DNA from: Isochrysis galbana
Taxonomy: Eukaryota; Haptophyta; Isochrysidales; Isochrysidaceae
Assembly: GCA_018136815.1 (NCBI GenBank)
Contig: CM030936.1
Coordinates: forward strand, 6,659,505-6,723,504
Length of the DNA stretch: 64,000 bases
Direction: 5' to 3'
Numbering within the stretch: position 1 is the first letter of the stretch; each line of letters starts with the position of its first letter. The notes under the pieces are model-generated. The model had not been told where the DNA came from. It saw only the letters and a list, made by a program, of their open reading frames with translations, and did not search any database. Below are positions 21,637-33,602 of the stretch, piece by piece. The position numbers and the translations under genes are program-made.

Positions 21637-23288
21637 CTACGCTTCGGCCTTGCGCCCATCAGCGACCAGCCGATCTCTCCGCCTGCGCAACAACGCCTCA
21701 GAGAGCCAGCCGTTGGCTGCGAACTGAATGGCCCACAGTGGGCCCATGTAGAGGGAGCGCTGAACGACCCCTTTGTAGAACGAGCCCAGCCCTTCTGTGG
21801 CCGCCATTGTGCGCACACAGTCGAGAACGGACGAGTACGGCGCAGCTTCCAAGGCGGCCGCCTGAGTCATCATGCGAGTTTTGACGACGTCGAAAGGCAT
21901 CGTTGCGAGGCACGCGACCTGCGCTGAGCTGATTCCAACAAAGAGGTTCTCGACGAAGGTGAGCTGGTTGCCGGATATGCCGTCCCTGGACGAGGCGGCG
22001 CGGCGGTCGAGTACAAATTGCTGCAAGGCAGCGAAGGTGCTGAAGGTGATGACGACAAATGGGACATTGCGGGAGACGGTGGGAATCCAACCAGTGTAGA
22101 AGCCGCGCAGGCCATCCGCGCTGGCAATGGTGCGCAGTGCTGTCAGGAAGTCAGGGTAGATTCCTGCACGTTGTAGCGCAAAGAAGGGGGAGTGGACCAG
22201 GCATGCGTGGATCAGGTGTGGGAAGAGGGCGGGTGGGTGGGTGGGGGGTCTTTGAAGGGAGGCACCTGTGACGAGTCTCTGCTTGATCACCTCTTGCGGT
22301 ACAGACGCGATGCAAGAGCCGAGCGCCCCTGCGACAGAAGCGCCCAACACGCCAATGCTTGGTTTGAGAGCACCGAATATAGTAAACTGCAGCGCGCCGA
22401 CGGCCAGCGCGAAGGCCGAGGTGGTTGCGCAGCCCGAGATGAGTACGCCTGGCCCCAGCTCAGACAGCGACTTGGCACCTGAAGCCGGACCGGTCGCGCA
22501 GCTGAGACTCAACGTGCACGCTCCAACAATCGAGTGAGACGAGGCCCGTGCATCCTAAATGCCACACTAGCATGCAGGTGCATGTGCGCTCGTCCCAAGC
22601 GAGGCGCTCCGGTAGTTCGTGAACTGCACCTGAACGCGTCTGAGAAAGAGTGCGAAGAGCATCGGCGGGATACCTGAGGAGGAAAGGCGCGAGTTAAGGC
22701 AACTTGAGGTATGCTTAACATCAATGTGTGCATTAGCAAGCTCGCCCGTTTCGTGGTGTGCCCGTCATCATCCCTCATCAACTGAATACTATCTGTAATT
22801 GTCAACTCCTTCCTCGCTCTTTGCGAGCCCGTTCACTCCTCCCCTGCTTTTTCTGTTAGTGTTGTCCAGCGCCCGTCGAGAGGTCCAACTCCCCACTTCC
22901 CGGCCACCACTCCACGTAGCCGCTCCTCTTCCTGGTTCACGCGTGCTGCTCACTCCAACCCCACCTCCCGCCCACCTGGCTCCACACACCAGCATCACAT
23001 ATCAGCCCCTGCCTCTTCCACACACCTCCCTGACTTTCTCATTCTCTTTCCTCGCCCAAACAACCCTTCTCTCCCACCCTTCCCCTCCCCTCTCCCCTTC
23101 CACCATCGACTCCCTCTTTCCACGCACATCACCAGCTGCCCGAGCGCCCTCGCCGAGCCGCCCGCCACAAAGCGCTCGAGAGCGGTGTTCGTCAGAGCCG
23201 GCGCCGCCGCCTTCCGGCCTTCCGCGGCCCCGTTCGCCAGCGCGCCCGCGCCGAGAGAGAGGAGCAACAGAGCGCGCGCCATCGCCAT
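21637..23288 (-). CDS. SLC25 mitochondrial-carrier family protein, SAM-carrier-like (four exons)
   Basis: Exons 23288-23128, 22673-22630, 22478-22266 and 22163-21637 join in consistent phases (2, 1, 1) to give 314 residues. All three carrier signatures appear: MYPADALRTLSQTR (split by intron 1), VPQEVIKQRLVTG and MPFDVVKTRMM, with DGLRGFYTGW and GLGSFYKGV after the second and third. The Pro-Gln-Glu-Val-Ile-Lys-Gln signature resembles S-adenosylmethionine carriers (SLC25A26/SAMC). An N-terminal leader (MAMARALLLLSLGAGALANG) precedes the first helix, which fits a plastid or endomembrane location better than a plain mitochondrial one. Introns are 454, 151 and 102 nt; intron 1 is CT-rich. The family is secure, the substrate inferred. 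Confidence 0.85.
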
Positions 23289-24348
23289 CGCGTACTGCGC
23301 TCTCTCGCCCACTGTTTAAACTCATTAGTGTCTATCCACACGTCGAAATTGATTCTTCCCACGAAGTTTTCCTCAAATAAAAGTACTCTCTAGCTACTGA
23401 TACTGGTGTAGCTCGTGCAGCAATGGCCACGGGGATGTTCCCGCTGGCAACGCGGCATAAGGTCATAAGGTCACAGGTGAGCTGTAGAAAGCGCAGGGGG
23501 GCGAGCCACGAACGCGCGACTCACACTCACAGATTCTCACAAATGACAAATGTGTAGATGTAGAGCGGCGCAAGCTCAAGCTCGCTGCATCGCATGGTGC
23601 ATGGATCCTAGCGCGCGCTGACAGCTGACACACATGAGCCCCAAAATAGGCACCTTATATCCGTCAAAGTGCAAAGTGCGCGAGATGTACGCGGAGCGGC
23701 ACAGGTTCAACCGGTCGAAGAAGTTCGGCAAGGGTACAATCCTCCTCATCACACCCGAGCTCAACCACATTGTCGCATCCGCGATCGACCTTTTTGTTTT
23801 AGAAGTTGTCTGCGTTTCTATGTCCCCTCCTTGCAGGCTAGTCACTAGTCACCGTCGCAGGATCCTACATTCGCCCATTCGCCCTTGTTGCCCTCGCCTC
23901 CTTTGTCGCCTCCCTTGTCGCCTGCTTTCCCTTTCCCCTCACCGGGCTTACCTCCTTGCGTGCTCCTCGCGTTTTTAGGCTAAGTCGCGCGTTCAGGTAT
24001 CGCCGGTGCAAGGAACCGCCCCCTTGTGTGACCCTGATTCCCCCTCAGGTGTTGGCCGTTGGATGATATCGTGGCGCTGTTTTACTTCGGTCTTCATCAA
24101 CTCACTTAAGGGTTTTCGAAAGATTCCGCGTTCCGTGATAAGGATACGTTAGTGTGGAGAGTGTTGACGTGAGTGTAGTGTCATCTCGTCGGTCCATCGG
24201 CCTCTAGCCGTCTGTCGTCTGTCGTTCTTCGTTCGTCGCTCTCGTTCTCGTTCTCGTTCCCGTTCTCGTCCCTCGTTCTCAACACTACCTCAACACCAAA
24301 CCTCACCAATCCCTCAGCCCTAGCTTATCCATCCCGATCCGCCCAGCC
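23289..24348. other. No recognised gene
   Basis: Contains a short frame at 23634-23850 with no family match. 24040-24348 is pyrimidine-rich with CTCGTTCTCG repeats and could be a retroelement leader, but no paired LTR was found. Confidence 0.3.
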
Positions 24349-24740
24349 ATGTCCGCTCCGTCGTCGCGCTCGCCCTCGCCCAAGCCCGTCCTCCCGCCTT
24401 CCTCTGCTGAGGAGGTGGTCCAGCCCGTCATTCCATCACTCCCGGCCTCCTTCGCCGCGCCTTCCGCCGATCGTCTCCCTTCCGAATCATCGCATATCGA
24501 GCCCGTGGTCATGCTCGATCCGTCACACATGCCACGTCGAACTGCCCTCATGTGTGCGTTCGGCTCTAGTACCATTATCCACTGCAACCGCAGCGAGGGC
24601 GTTTGGGGAGGGAATGGATTCCTCGTCCGACGAGTTAGTGCTAGGACCGGAGTCCAAGGCCCTAGCCGTGGCCAGCATGGACCGCGAGGCACGGGTGGGA
24701 TTGGGGTTGTCAGTGGCAGTAGGGCGGGGCATGTATGTGG
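24349..24740 (+). CDS. Ser/Pro-rich ORF, unknown
   Basis: ATG 24349 follows an AAACCTCACC-rich leader. The product starts MSAPSSRSPSPKPVLPPSS and stays non-repetitive up to about 24740, where it runs into a (GGGA)n tract. It could be the N-terminus of a retroelement gag or an unfinished gene. No domain is recognised. Confidence 0.25.
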
Positions 24741-24784
24741 GAGGGAGCGGAGCGGAGGGGGAATGAAGGATGGAGGGAGTGGAG

Positions 24785-25110
24785 GTGGAGGGAGGGAGGG
24801 AGGGAGGGAGGGAGGGAGGGAGGGAGGGAGGGAGCGAGCGAGCGAGCGAGCGAGAGAGAGAGAGGGAGGGAGAGAGGGAGGGAGAAGGGAGGGAGGTACA
24901 AAGGTACGAGGTACGGATGACGGATGAGAGGGAGAGGGAGGGGGAGGGGGAGGCGAGGGGGGGAAGGGCAAGCGAGCGAGCGAGGGAGGAGAGAGAGGGA
25001 GGAAGGGGGGGGACAAGGGGAGGAAAGGAGCGAAGGAGCGAGAGCGAGCGAAGGAGCGGGAGGGAGGGAGGAGGGAGGGAGGCAGGGAGGGAAGGAGGGG
25101 GGGGGGGATG
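24785..25110. repeat. (GGGA)n, (GAGC)n and GA-rich tract
   Basis: Tetranucleotide GGGA runs, then GAGC repeats (24833-24853) and mixed purine sequence. Non-coding. Confidence 0.95.
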
Positions 25111-25269
25111 AGCGAATGAGCGAGCGAGCGTGCGAGAAGCGACGACGTACCTAGACCCCTAGACCTCTACGGCCTTCTCTATGGTAGAATAGCTAGAACT
25201 AGATATATTAGCATATATATATATAGCAGTATATTATATGTAGTAGTATATATCCATGTCCATATCCCC

Positions 25270-25384
25270 CCACCGGTATCTGTATTTGGCCTGTATTTGG
25301 TCTGTATTTGGCCGGAGGCCAAATACATACTGTATTTTCTGTATTTCTGTTGCCCGGCTCTGTATTTCCCATCTAGACCCGCCA
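25270..25384. repeat. CTGTATTT repeat cluster with palindrome
   Basis: At least six copies of CTGTATTT in about 110 bp, plus the near-palindrome TATTTGGCCGGAGGCCAAATA. It resembles the subterminal repeat clusters of the hAT elements elsewhere in the window but with a different motif. Terminal repeats were not identified. Confidence 0.6.
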
Positions 25385-25545
25385 CGTGGCTGCTTGGGGC
25401 TGGGCGGAGCGTCCTGGCGCGATCGCTTCGGCGACAGCGGTGTGTCCATCAATACTTCGTCTATCTCGGCGAGGGCGGCGGCAGCGCGGGAGGGGAGCGG
25501 CGCGCGCTCCATGACCCTATCAGTTTACTGATAGTTGAGGGTCTA
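25385..25545 (-). mobile_element. 5' end of the MERAP LINE family (copy A)
   Basis: On the minus strand: CTATCAG TAAA CTGATAG hairpin (25534-25517), GGTC, then ATG and MERAPLPSRAAAALAEIDEV, an ORF1 start shared with the copies at 28391, 47072 and 62320. Homology ends at about 25385, where CTGTATTT repeats begin. Confidence 0.8.
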
Positions 25546-25838
25546 GGAGTTCGAGGAACCATGCGCCATGCGTTTCGGTTTGTTCGACCTGCAAGCTGCA
25601 AGGGCGAACACCCGTGTTTCGCCCCCACCTCTTGCTCGTGCTCGCTTGCTCGCTCAGCACTTCTTGTGTTCGCCTTTTTCAACCATGGTGTTTCGCCCCG
25701 GTCTGTTTTTGGTGGAATGTGTTACCTGTTACGTCTGTTCATCTTCGAACAGTTTTTTTTGTATTCAGTGTGTAACTTGTACTCTAGAATACAAATCTAT
25801 TGTGAAAACTGCGTAGTGACCCTTCCAATCCGTCGTCG

Positions 25839-28175
25839 ATGTCGTTGAGCCGACGTGGTGGACCGCTGAACCGGCGGCAGGCTTTTTGCCTAGCTGGGGC
25901 GAGCGTCGCGGGAGTGGGGCGACAGGCCGTGGCGCTGGTACCGGCAGAGCACAGCTTACCATTCGCGGCAGACCCAACTACCGCCTTCAGACCTCAGTAC
26001 GCACCGTCTGCTGGTGCCATACCTCCTCCGCTTCCTCCTCACTTTCCCCCCTCTCCTGTCTCTCCTTGCTCTCCTCCCTGTCCTGCATCTGGCCTCTCTG
26101 CTGTTTCTTCCAACCCCCCTCCTTTATATCACACTCCTGCATCTCTCTCGAATCCTCCCTCTCCTCTCTCCCCTCCAGTTGCTGCCGCCTCTGCTCGCTC
26201 TCATCGCTCCCCTCCCTCTCTCCCTCCCCATGCTCCTCACTCTGCTGCGCCTCCCTCTGTGCCGCTGCCCCCGCGTTGTTCTCCCTGCTCTCCTCGAACT
26301 CCTGATAGCGCTCGTCACATTCTCTCCACTGCTGCTTATCCTGGGCCTGCTTCCTCTTCTAAGTCCTCTCCAGATACCCCTCCATCCGCTTACCCTTCTC
26401 TGCTTCGCTCTACCTCTCCGCCTATGCGCTCACGTGCAGGCTCGTCTCCTCCTCCTTTTTCTTCCCCGCTGAATGCAGGCGCAGCTGCGCCGGCAAGAGC
26501 GATCTCTGCGGCTCGGCCACCACCGCCTACAGCAAATGCAGATGACCACATGACATCTCTCAGCCGAACAGAGCAGCCATCAAGACAATGGAGACGTGCG
26601 GTCCACGCATCGGCCAAGGGAGGCGGCAAAGTGAGCTCGCAGTCTCTACCGACCAAGAGCGGTGCAGCTGGCCGTGCCAAGCCGATCGAGGCACTCAGAG
26701 TGCGCCGACCCGTGTGGAACGGGCTGTTTGAAATTGCTGTGGACGCGTCGGATGGCTACGAGGTGATTGAGCTACCTGCGCGCCTAATGGACGCCTCGCC
26801 TTACCCTGTACGCCGTGCGCTCAAGAGGATACGCCTCAAAACTCGCCGCCTTTCGAACGCCGAGCTCTTCTCTGCCGGACTGCTCGCCGGCATCGTGGCT
26901 GAGGTGGGCAAGGTGCTTGTGCTCCACCCGCTGGATACCCTCAAAGCTCGCTTGCAAACACGTGGACGCGAGCCGGGCGAGGCGAGCCGGCAAGCCTTCA
27001 TCTCGAGCGCAGGTCGCACGGCCTGGAGACCGCCTCTCCTCATGGACAGCAGTCGTAGCTCATCGTCAGCGCTTGTAAATTTGGGAGACGGCATTCGCAT
27101 GCTCGAGCTCAAGAACCTGTATGCGGGTGTAACCCCAGCATTGCTATCGGCCGCGCCACAAGCAGGGGCCTTCTTTGGGACTCGAGAGCTGGTCAGAAGG
27201 TATCTGAGCGAGAGCGTGGTAGCAGGCTACCTCGACCAGACTCTTGCGGCTTTAGTGGCCTCGCTGGTAGGTACAATCGTGTATTGGGTTGTTCGCGCAC
27301 CGACCGAGGTAGTCAAACTACAAAGGCAAGCGATGCGGCCGATCGAAGACGGGGATCTGATGCTTGTCAAATATCCGGCTACCGTTGTGGGCCGAGGCGG
27401 CGGGTCACAAGCCCGAGCTCTCGTGCGGAAAGGTGGCGCTCTCGGCAAACGCAAGGACAAACCCGCACTTGCACCCCCTTCACAGGCGTCTAGAGCGCGA
27501 CGGGAGGTGCCGCTTGGCGTACAGCGGGCGCCTTCACCGCTAGAGCAACCCATGCAACACGCACCTGTTAACCCAATTCGGATGTGTGGACCCAGCACAC
27601 TTTCGATCGGTGTACGTGCGGTGCCCGCGTGCCTCCTTGGCGATATGCCAGCTGTGCTTGGTCGCACGCTGAGCTACACCGCCGGAAAACGGATGCTCTT
27701 GGTAGCGAGCGCCTCAACCGGCAGCGGCGTAAGCGGAGTCGGCGTCTTGAGTATAACCGAAGAGATTGCTCTCGCTGTCGTTGTCGCTTGCGTGATTGCG
27801 GTCATCACCACCCCACTCGATGTGATGCGCACGCGTGCCCTTGCCCTTCTTGTTGAGGAGAGCAGCTGTGCGACATTGGCGAGTAAGAAAGACGCTCCGG
27901 TGGTTTTGGGTCGTGATCAAGCGGAAGGCACGACATCGCACCAGCACAACGGCGGGGGCGGCACTATGATTTTGCGAGCGGCGGCCGAGCTGCGAGATGC
28001 CGGACGGGAAAGTCGCGGCGCCGCCTACTTTGCAGGCACCGTTCCCCGAATCCTGTGGAACGGCATATGTGTTGGCGCGACCACGCCCTTGCGGTCGTTG
28101 GGATACTACTGGGTACGGGACGGCGTGATCCTTCAACTCTTCGACTCAGCGGCGAGCTCCGCAAAATTGAGCTAA
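25839..28175 (+). CDS. Large SLC25 carrier-family protein with Pro/Ser-rich N-terminus
   Basis: A single exon, 778 residues, ATG 25839. Residues 1 to about 260 are Pro/Ser-rich and preceded by RRQAFCLAGASVAGVG, a twin-Arg-like or transit-type leader. The carrier domain follows: HPLDTLKARLQ (first signature), LKNLYAGVTPALLSAAPQAG, APTEVVKLQR (second), a loop of about 100 residues that ordinary carriers lack, LGDMPAVLGRTLSYTAGK, TPLDVMRTRAL (third) and VPRILWNGICVG. The signatures and the AAPQAGAFFGTRE box resemble SAM carriers. It is more than twice the usual 300 residues. With the gene at 21637-23288 it forms a divergent pair about 2.5 kb apart. Family firm; substrate and location inferred. 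Confidence 0.85.
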   Translation: MSLSRRGGPLNRRQAFCLAGASVAGVGRQAVALVPAEHSLPFAADPTTAFRPQYAPSAGAIPPPLPPHFPPSPVSPCSPPCPASGLSAVSSNPPPLYHTPASLSNPPSPLSPPVAAASARSHRSPPSLPPHAPHSAAPPSVPLPPRCSPCSPRTPDSARHILSTAAYPGPASSSKSSPDTPPSAYPSLLRSTSPPMRSRAGSSPPPFSSPLNAGAAAPARAISAARPPPPTANADDHMTSLSRTEQPSRQWRRAVHASAKGGGKVSSQSLPTKSGAAGRAKPIEALRVRRPVWNGLFEIAVDASDGYEVIELPARLMDASPYPVRRALKRIRLKTRRLSNAELFSAGLLAGIVAEVGKVLVLHPLDTLKARLQTRGREPGEASRQAFISSAGRTAWRPPLLMDSSRSSSSALVNLGDGIRMLELKNLYAGVTPALLSAAPQAGAFFGTRELVRRYLSESVVAGYLDQTLAALVASLVGTIVYWVVRAPTEVVKLQRQAMRPIEDGDLMLVKYPATVVGRGGGSQARALVRKGGALGKRKDKPALAPPSQASRARREVPLGVQRAPSPLEQPMQHAPVNPIRMCGPSTLSIGVRAVPACLLGDMPAVLGRTLSYTAGKRMLLVASASTGSGVSGVGVLSITEEIALAVVVACVIAVITTPLDVMRTRALALLVEESSCATLASKKDAPVVLGRDQAEGTTSHQHNGGGGTMILRAAAELRDAGRESRGAAYFAGTVPRILWNGICVGATTPLRSLGYYWVRDGVILQLFDSAASSAKLS

Positions 28176-28390
28176 TGGCGATGTGGCTTTGGTGGAAGCG
28201 CAGGGAGATGAAGTGTCGCGGTAGCACCGGTCACCGTCCCGCAGAAGCGTGCACCGAAGAGCATGCCTGCTTCTTTGCGGATTGCTTTGCTGTCGTTTGT
28301 CTTTGCGGTAAGGGCGAGCCAATGAATGGCGTAGGAAGACGGAAAGGGTAGCCGCAAGAGCGGTAAGGGTGGCGGTTCTTCTATGGACAA

Positions 28391-29970
28391 GGCACAACTA
28401 TCGTTAAACCGATAGGTCATGGAGCGCGCGCCGCCCCCTCCTCTCTCCCTGCCCACCCCGCCGCGGCGGGTGACCGAGTCATGAGAGACGCTACGCAGCC
28501 GCACCGCCCTCCAGCACAAAAAAAATCTTTAAAAAATAGCCGCTACGTGCACGGTACGAGGCAGAATGCTGCTGATGGCCAACGCTCCTAACTACCCTCC
28601 CTTCCTATCACTACACCTTTCCCCTCCCCCCATTCTCTTCTCTGGGGAACTGGGGGAGGGGAGGCCGCGCGCGCTGCTTGGGCCAGAGGCGTGAGATTGG
28701 GGGGGTAAGAGTAAGCGATGTCCTTGTTCGGGTGTCCGTCCCGCCGCCCCTGCAGTGGGCCGGCAGTCAGTGAGAATTTTTGTCTTCGTTCGAGTGATTT
28801 ATGTTATGTTTCTGATGCCTAGTTCGGTCGCTACTTGCGCCAAGGCGTCCGAGATTTCCAAGTTGAAATCTTTGTCTTTGTCGACGTTGTATAAATAAGG
28901 GAGTGATCATTTTGCGTAGGTGCTTGTTGCTTGGAGCGTGTAGTCCTAGGCGTTCTTTTTAAGTCTTCAGGCGCTGGAAAATGCCCACTTTCGCTTTGAC
29001 TAGCCAGTGGTACCTCGAGAAGATGGCTCTTAGAATGGCTTTTACCGATCTCGCCTCGGCGTTCCCATACATAGTGAACATTATAGAAGCCCGTTAGTAT
29101 ATACCTCCATGCAAGGATGCCTAGATATCCCGAAGAGCGGTGTGGTCAGACTGCCCTGCTAACCGCCACTCGCACTCTCTCACTGGCAGGCTTGCCTGCC
29201 TCGCGCGTCCTGGCCTGTCTTGGCCAGCCCATCGCTCCAACCCCCCCCCCCCCCCCCCCTGTTCGAGAGGCAGACAGCTGCAGCATTGGGGACCCCTGCG
29301 GCTCAGGAGCGCCAGCGAGGGAGAGGGAGGTGAGGCCAAGGCCCAACCCCAGCCTCCTCCTCTGCCCCGCCTGAGCTGTCCTCCAGGAGCCTCCAGGGGT
29401 CGCCCGGGGCAGCTGCAGTCGCAGGCGCGCAATAGCGCGTGCCTGCAGGAGAGGGGAGAGAGCGCGCGGAGAAGGGGGTGGGCGGAGCGAGAGCTCCGCT
29501 CACAAAAAAACAGGTAAGTCCCGCAATTGTTAACAGGAAAAGTCGGGTCTTTGAGGCCGTCGCCAGCTCGGTAGGCATAGGAAGGGGGGAACGGATCACC
29601 AGGGGGGGGGGGGGTGCAGGCCACCGGACCATATCTAAGCCCTTCACCCCGACCCCCCTAGTACTGCAGGGGGGGCGGGGGGGGGGCAAGGGCCGCCGGG
29701 GGAGTGGGGGTGTAGAAAGTATACTAGTGGCTCCATTCGCCGCGAGTGCGGAGTGCGGTAAGAACATTATGAAGTTTTTTTGTCTAGTGGAGTGTGGCTG
29801 CGGTGGGCTAAGAGGGGGGAGCCTTCGGCGCGTGCTGCACCGCTGAAACTATAACAATAGTTTCTTGGGGGGCTCATGGCGAAGGTAAGGGTGGGCAGTA
29901 GGGAGTAGCACTCGCACTCTGCCCCGCACCGTGCAAGTAGCAAGTATCGATAAGTCTATAAAGATTTTTC
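28391..29970 (+). mobile_element. Short MERAP-family element (copy B), split by copy E
   Basis: The 5' part (28391-28517) has the hairpin CTATCG...CGATAG and ATGGAGCGCGCGCCG, giving MERAPPPPLSLPTPPRRVTES then a stop. The 3' part (29873-29970) matches the 3' tail of the LINE at 47072-49929 (GGGCAGTAGGGAG to ATAAAGATTTTT). Only about 225 bp remain, so B is a deletion derivative with just the two ends. Copy E (28518-29872, opposite strand) sits inside it. Confidence 0.7.
28518..29872 (-). mobile_element. MERAP-family LINE derivative (copy E)
   Basis: On the minus strand it opens with a perfect hairpin, GAAACTAT TGTT ATAGTTTC (29864-29845), then GTGCAGCACGCGCCG where others have ATGGAGCGCGCGCCG, so the start codon is lost. 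A 580-bp block (29745-29160) follows that is also found at 56170-56745. Then comes the last part of the LINE C-terminal ORF and 3' UTR (about 29150-28530), matching 34127-34480. It ends AAAGATTTTTTTT. It cannot code for a complete protein. Confidence 0.75.
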
Positions 29971-29983
29971 TTGGGCCATGGGG

Positions 29984-30260
29984 TAGGGCGGTCAAACAGT
30001 GTTTTTTTATAAGGGGTGAAAAATGACCATCTCAGAATTGAGGAAATTTGAGGATTTTTCACGGTAGAAAGTTCCCAATACACCCAACAAGCACATATCC
30101 GGGGTGGAGAGAGGGGGGGCGAATCGCACCATTTCTTGGCGAAGATTTTCGTAGCGTCAGGTAGCCCCCCCGGGAGGTTTTTTATTGGGCATCGCGCCAC
30201 GGTCAAAAAATGTAGCCCAACCCTTATTAGTCGTTAAAAAGTCCCTGTTTGACCGCCCTA
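29984..30260. mobile_element. MITE with TAGGGCGGTCAAACA ends and 7-bp TSD
   Basis: 277 bp. Left end TAGGGCGGTCAAACAGTG, right end CCCTGTTTGACCGCCCTA. CATGGGG flanks both sides (29977-29983, 30261-30267). Related pieces lie at 19409-19570, 33214, 35937 and 55563-55596. The superfamily is not certain; a 7-bp duplication is uncommon. Confidence 0.85.
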
Positions 30261-30267
30261 CATGGGG

Positions 30268-30957
30268 AGAGGAGAGCGCCTTCCCTGCGCTGGGAGTGAG
30301 GGGCCGAGAATGAGGATGCTTTGCCCAGGCGAGAAAGAACTTGGGGGAGTCGGTAAGAGAGCGGGGCGAGAGTCAGCGACGCGCCCATCATCGGCCGATG
30401 GGACTGGATGTGGAGGCGGCGTTCGTCGGCCACGTTTACTTTCCGCCCGCGCCCCCGCATATATGAAAACTAGAACCAAATATACACTCAGTTGACGTGC
30501 TGCGTCAAAATTGCTCTAATTTAACGATCCGGATCTGGTCGAAAACGAAACCACCCCAGCTTGGGGACATTTGATGGAGCAACGTGAAGCTTTCTCCAAT
30601 GTACTGCAAGCCAATGAGGTGCTTCGCTCGCAAATTCGTCGTTGTGAGAGCCACCATCAAACTATGAACGGCACAAGCGTGGGTTGTTCTTCGCAAGGGC
30701 AGCGGCGACCAAGGAACTTGCACATGAATGAACGCGAGAATGTGCCATAATGGACAAGACAATCGAAACTATGGGTCTCTTTGGCCCCTAAATGTGCGAT
30801 GCGAAACGTTCAACGAGCTGGCCCCCAATCAGTACATGCCGGCTGGCTGTTACTTGGACGATGTATTCCCGCTACAAGAAAGCCCGAAAGAGCTCTCGAG
30901 ACTTGCACCGACACGTGCATCCGAGGCTGCTCCCGCACGGGGTGGGCGAAACGTACT
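30268..30957. other. No recognised gene
   Basis: Spacer between the MITE and the 3' end of MEMO1. Short frames on both strands lack family features. Confidence 0.4.
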
Positions 30958-32116
30958 CTAACAACCTGCAAACCCTCAGGGGCACGGCGCGGCTGTCTCG
31001 GCGACCTTCTCAGTCGGGGCCCGCCACACGGGCTCGTCATCGCCCAAGCGCCATACAACCGCCGAAGCGTAAGATACTGAGGAGTCTGTCATCGAACGGC
31101 ACTGGCTCGATTGTGCGTACCTGCGAGGTGCAGATAGGGCGCATGGTGGTTAGGAGCTGCTGCCGCCACAAGTCATCTGAGTCTATTGTGTGTGCGCGGA
31201 CGGAACTGCTTCGAATAGGCGGTTGGCGGCACCTCACGAATTGTACTTCATGCCGAACCTCGAATGAACGAGCATGGTCGAGTGCGTGCAGTAGGACCGC
31301 AATCGGGTGGCGGCCACAAATTGTGTTGTGAAATGCATGCTGATAGTCAGCAAAGCCGTCAGCATCTTGCTGCTCAATCAGGCGCATGCCCTTGCGGTCG
31401 AGCGCTTCAATAGACTGGAAGATTTCGCCGGCCGATGGGTCATAATGAGTGTACTTGAAACGGCGCCCCCAATGACAAAAGTCGGACGAGATGATGAAGA
31501 GGTTAGCATCCTCGAGGAGGTAGGGTGCGAGAGCGCGGCCGTATGTGGCTTCGGCAGTCCGGTCGAGTGCGCCCACGAGGATGGGCACCACGCGGACTGG
31601 ATGATCCGGCCCGAAGACGTGGCGGATGTACGGTAGGTGCATCTCAATGGAGTGCTCCGCCTCGTCGACTGAGTGCTCCATCGTGTCGAAGAGCCCCGTC
31701 TGTCGCAGCTGATCAGCAACCTCGGCATCGAGCTGCAGCGCACCCAACGGCGTCTCGTACGTGTGGCAGGAAGAGAGAGCGCAACGCCTGGTGTAGAAGT
31801 GATGGCTTGGTCCAAGCAGAAAGATCCTCTCCACCTCACCTTGACCCACTCCTGTCCCTCTCCTTCCCTCGTCCCCCGCCAGGAGGTGGGTGTAGGCCCA
31901 CGCGGCCGTCTCTCCAGAGAAGGAATATCCCGCGTGAGGAGCGATGAGAGCTCGGAGGCGTGGCGGGGGCCCTTGCTCGTTGTGGGGGCTCTCTGAAGAG
32001 CAGGGGAGGCAGCGGGTTGAGGTGGAGAGGAATGAGTCGAGCTGAGACGAGAGGGTAGACGGTGAGGAAGAGTACCAGGAGCCGGAATGGGTGGCACGCC
32101 GGCTGAGTGGGGCCAT
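30958..32116 (-). CDS. MEMO1: MEMO1 family protein (two exons)
   Basis: Exon 1 is 32116-31233 and exon 2 31120-30958, joined in phase 2 (GTGAG|GTGCCG to CTCGCAG|G); 348 residues against 297 in human MEMO1. Motifs in family order: HSGSWY, APHAGYSFSG, LGPSHHFYTRRCALS, EHSIEMHLPYI, VPILVGAL, SSDFCHWGRRF, NTICGRHPIAVLL, then across the splice FVRYAQSSQCRS and DSSVSYASAVV. The His and Cys residues implicated in metal binding are present. MEMO proteins are cytosolic, related to class III dioxygenases, and bind iron or copper. Reading through the intron would give a wrong C-terminus. The C-terminal tail of about 30 residues is an extension. A (GA)n tract on the coding strand starts about 30 bp upstream of the ATG. 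Confidence 0.92.
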
Positions 32117-32139
32117 TCTCCCTCCCTCTCTCCCTCCGC

Positions 32140-32860
<721 letters not shown>

Positions 32861-33602
32861 CTCCTACATGCGATCCCTCCTCCTCGATAAGCTCACTATA
32901 AATAGTTCTACTACCACTATCCCTCCCTCTGTGGTCTGTGGGGGTCCGCCGCGCTCTCTCCCGCGCCAACCCCGACCGCGATAAGCTAGTTATAAATAGG
33001 TCTACTCTCCCCTCACATGGGGGGTCCGCCGCGCTCTCTCCTCTCTCCCGCGGCTCGTCCACCGTCCGTCGGTCTCCTGTGCGCTTCTACTGTCCTTTCT
33101 AGTCTGCTGCAAGAGGCTGCCGCTTGAGCTTGAAGGAAAGTCGCGTTCCGTGAGAAGAGGGCCAGTTGATAGTTTTAGTTTTAGTTTTGTTTTCGCTTAG
33201 AAAGTTATAATAGTAGGGCGGTCAAACACTGATTTATAACTACTAACATGTGGGGGGGGCTGCATTTTTTGACCGCCCCCCAAAGCCCATAAAAAACTCC
33301 CGGGGGGCTCACCTGCCGCCACGAAAAATTCCCGAGGAAAATGGTGGGTTCTACCGCCCCCCTCGCCCCCCCTCTGCACACGCGCTGGGGCTCTAACAGT
33401 AAAGAACTGGCGGTCGCGCCGCGGGGACGATAAGCTTATTTCGGGGCAGTTGTTTCATGACACGCGATTCCCCCGAGATCCGTCCGCGCGATCAGGCGCC
33501 CGACCTTCATCAGGTGCCTAGAGCAGGAAGGGAAGTCACCGCGGAGCACCCCGGGCACCCCACAGCGCGTGCACACGACTGCCTTGGCCACTAAATAGTC
33601 TA

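Noticed and set aside
31037-31233. Reading MEMO1 straight through to the stop at 31037
   Set aside because: The tail is not conserved, while splicing at 31233/31120 restores YAQSSQCR and DSSVSYA of the family.
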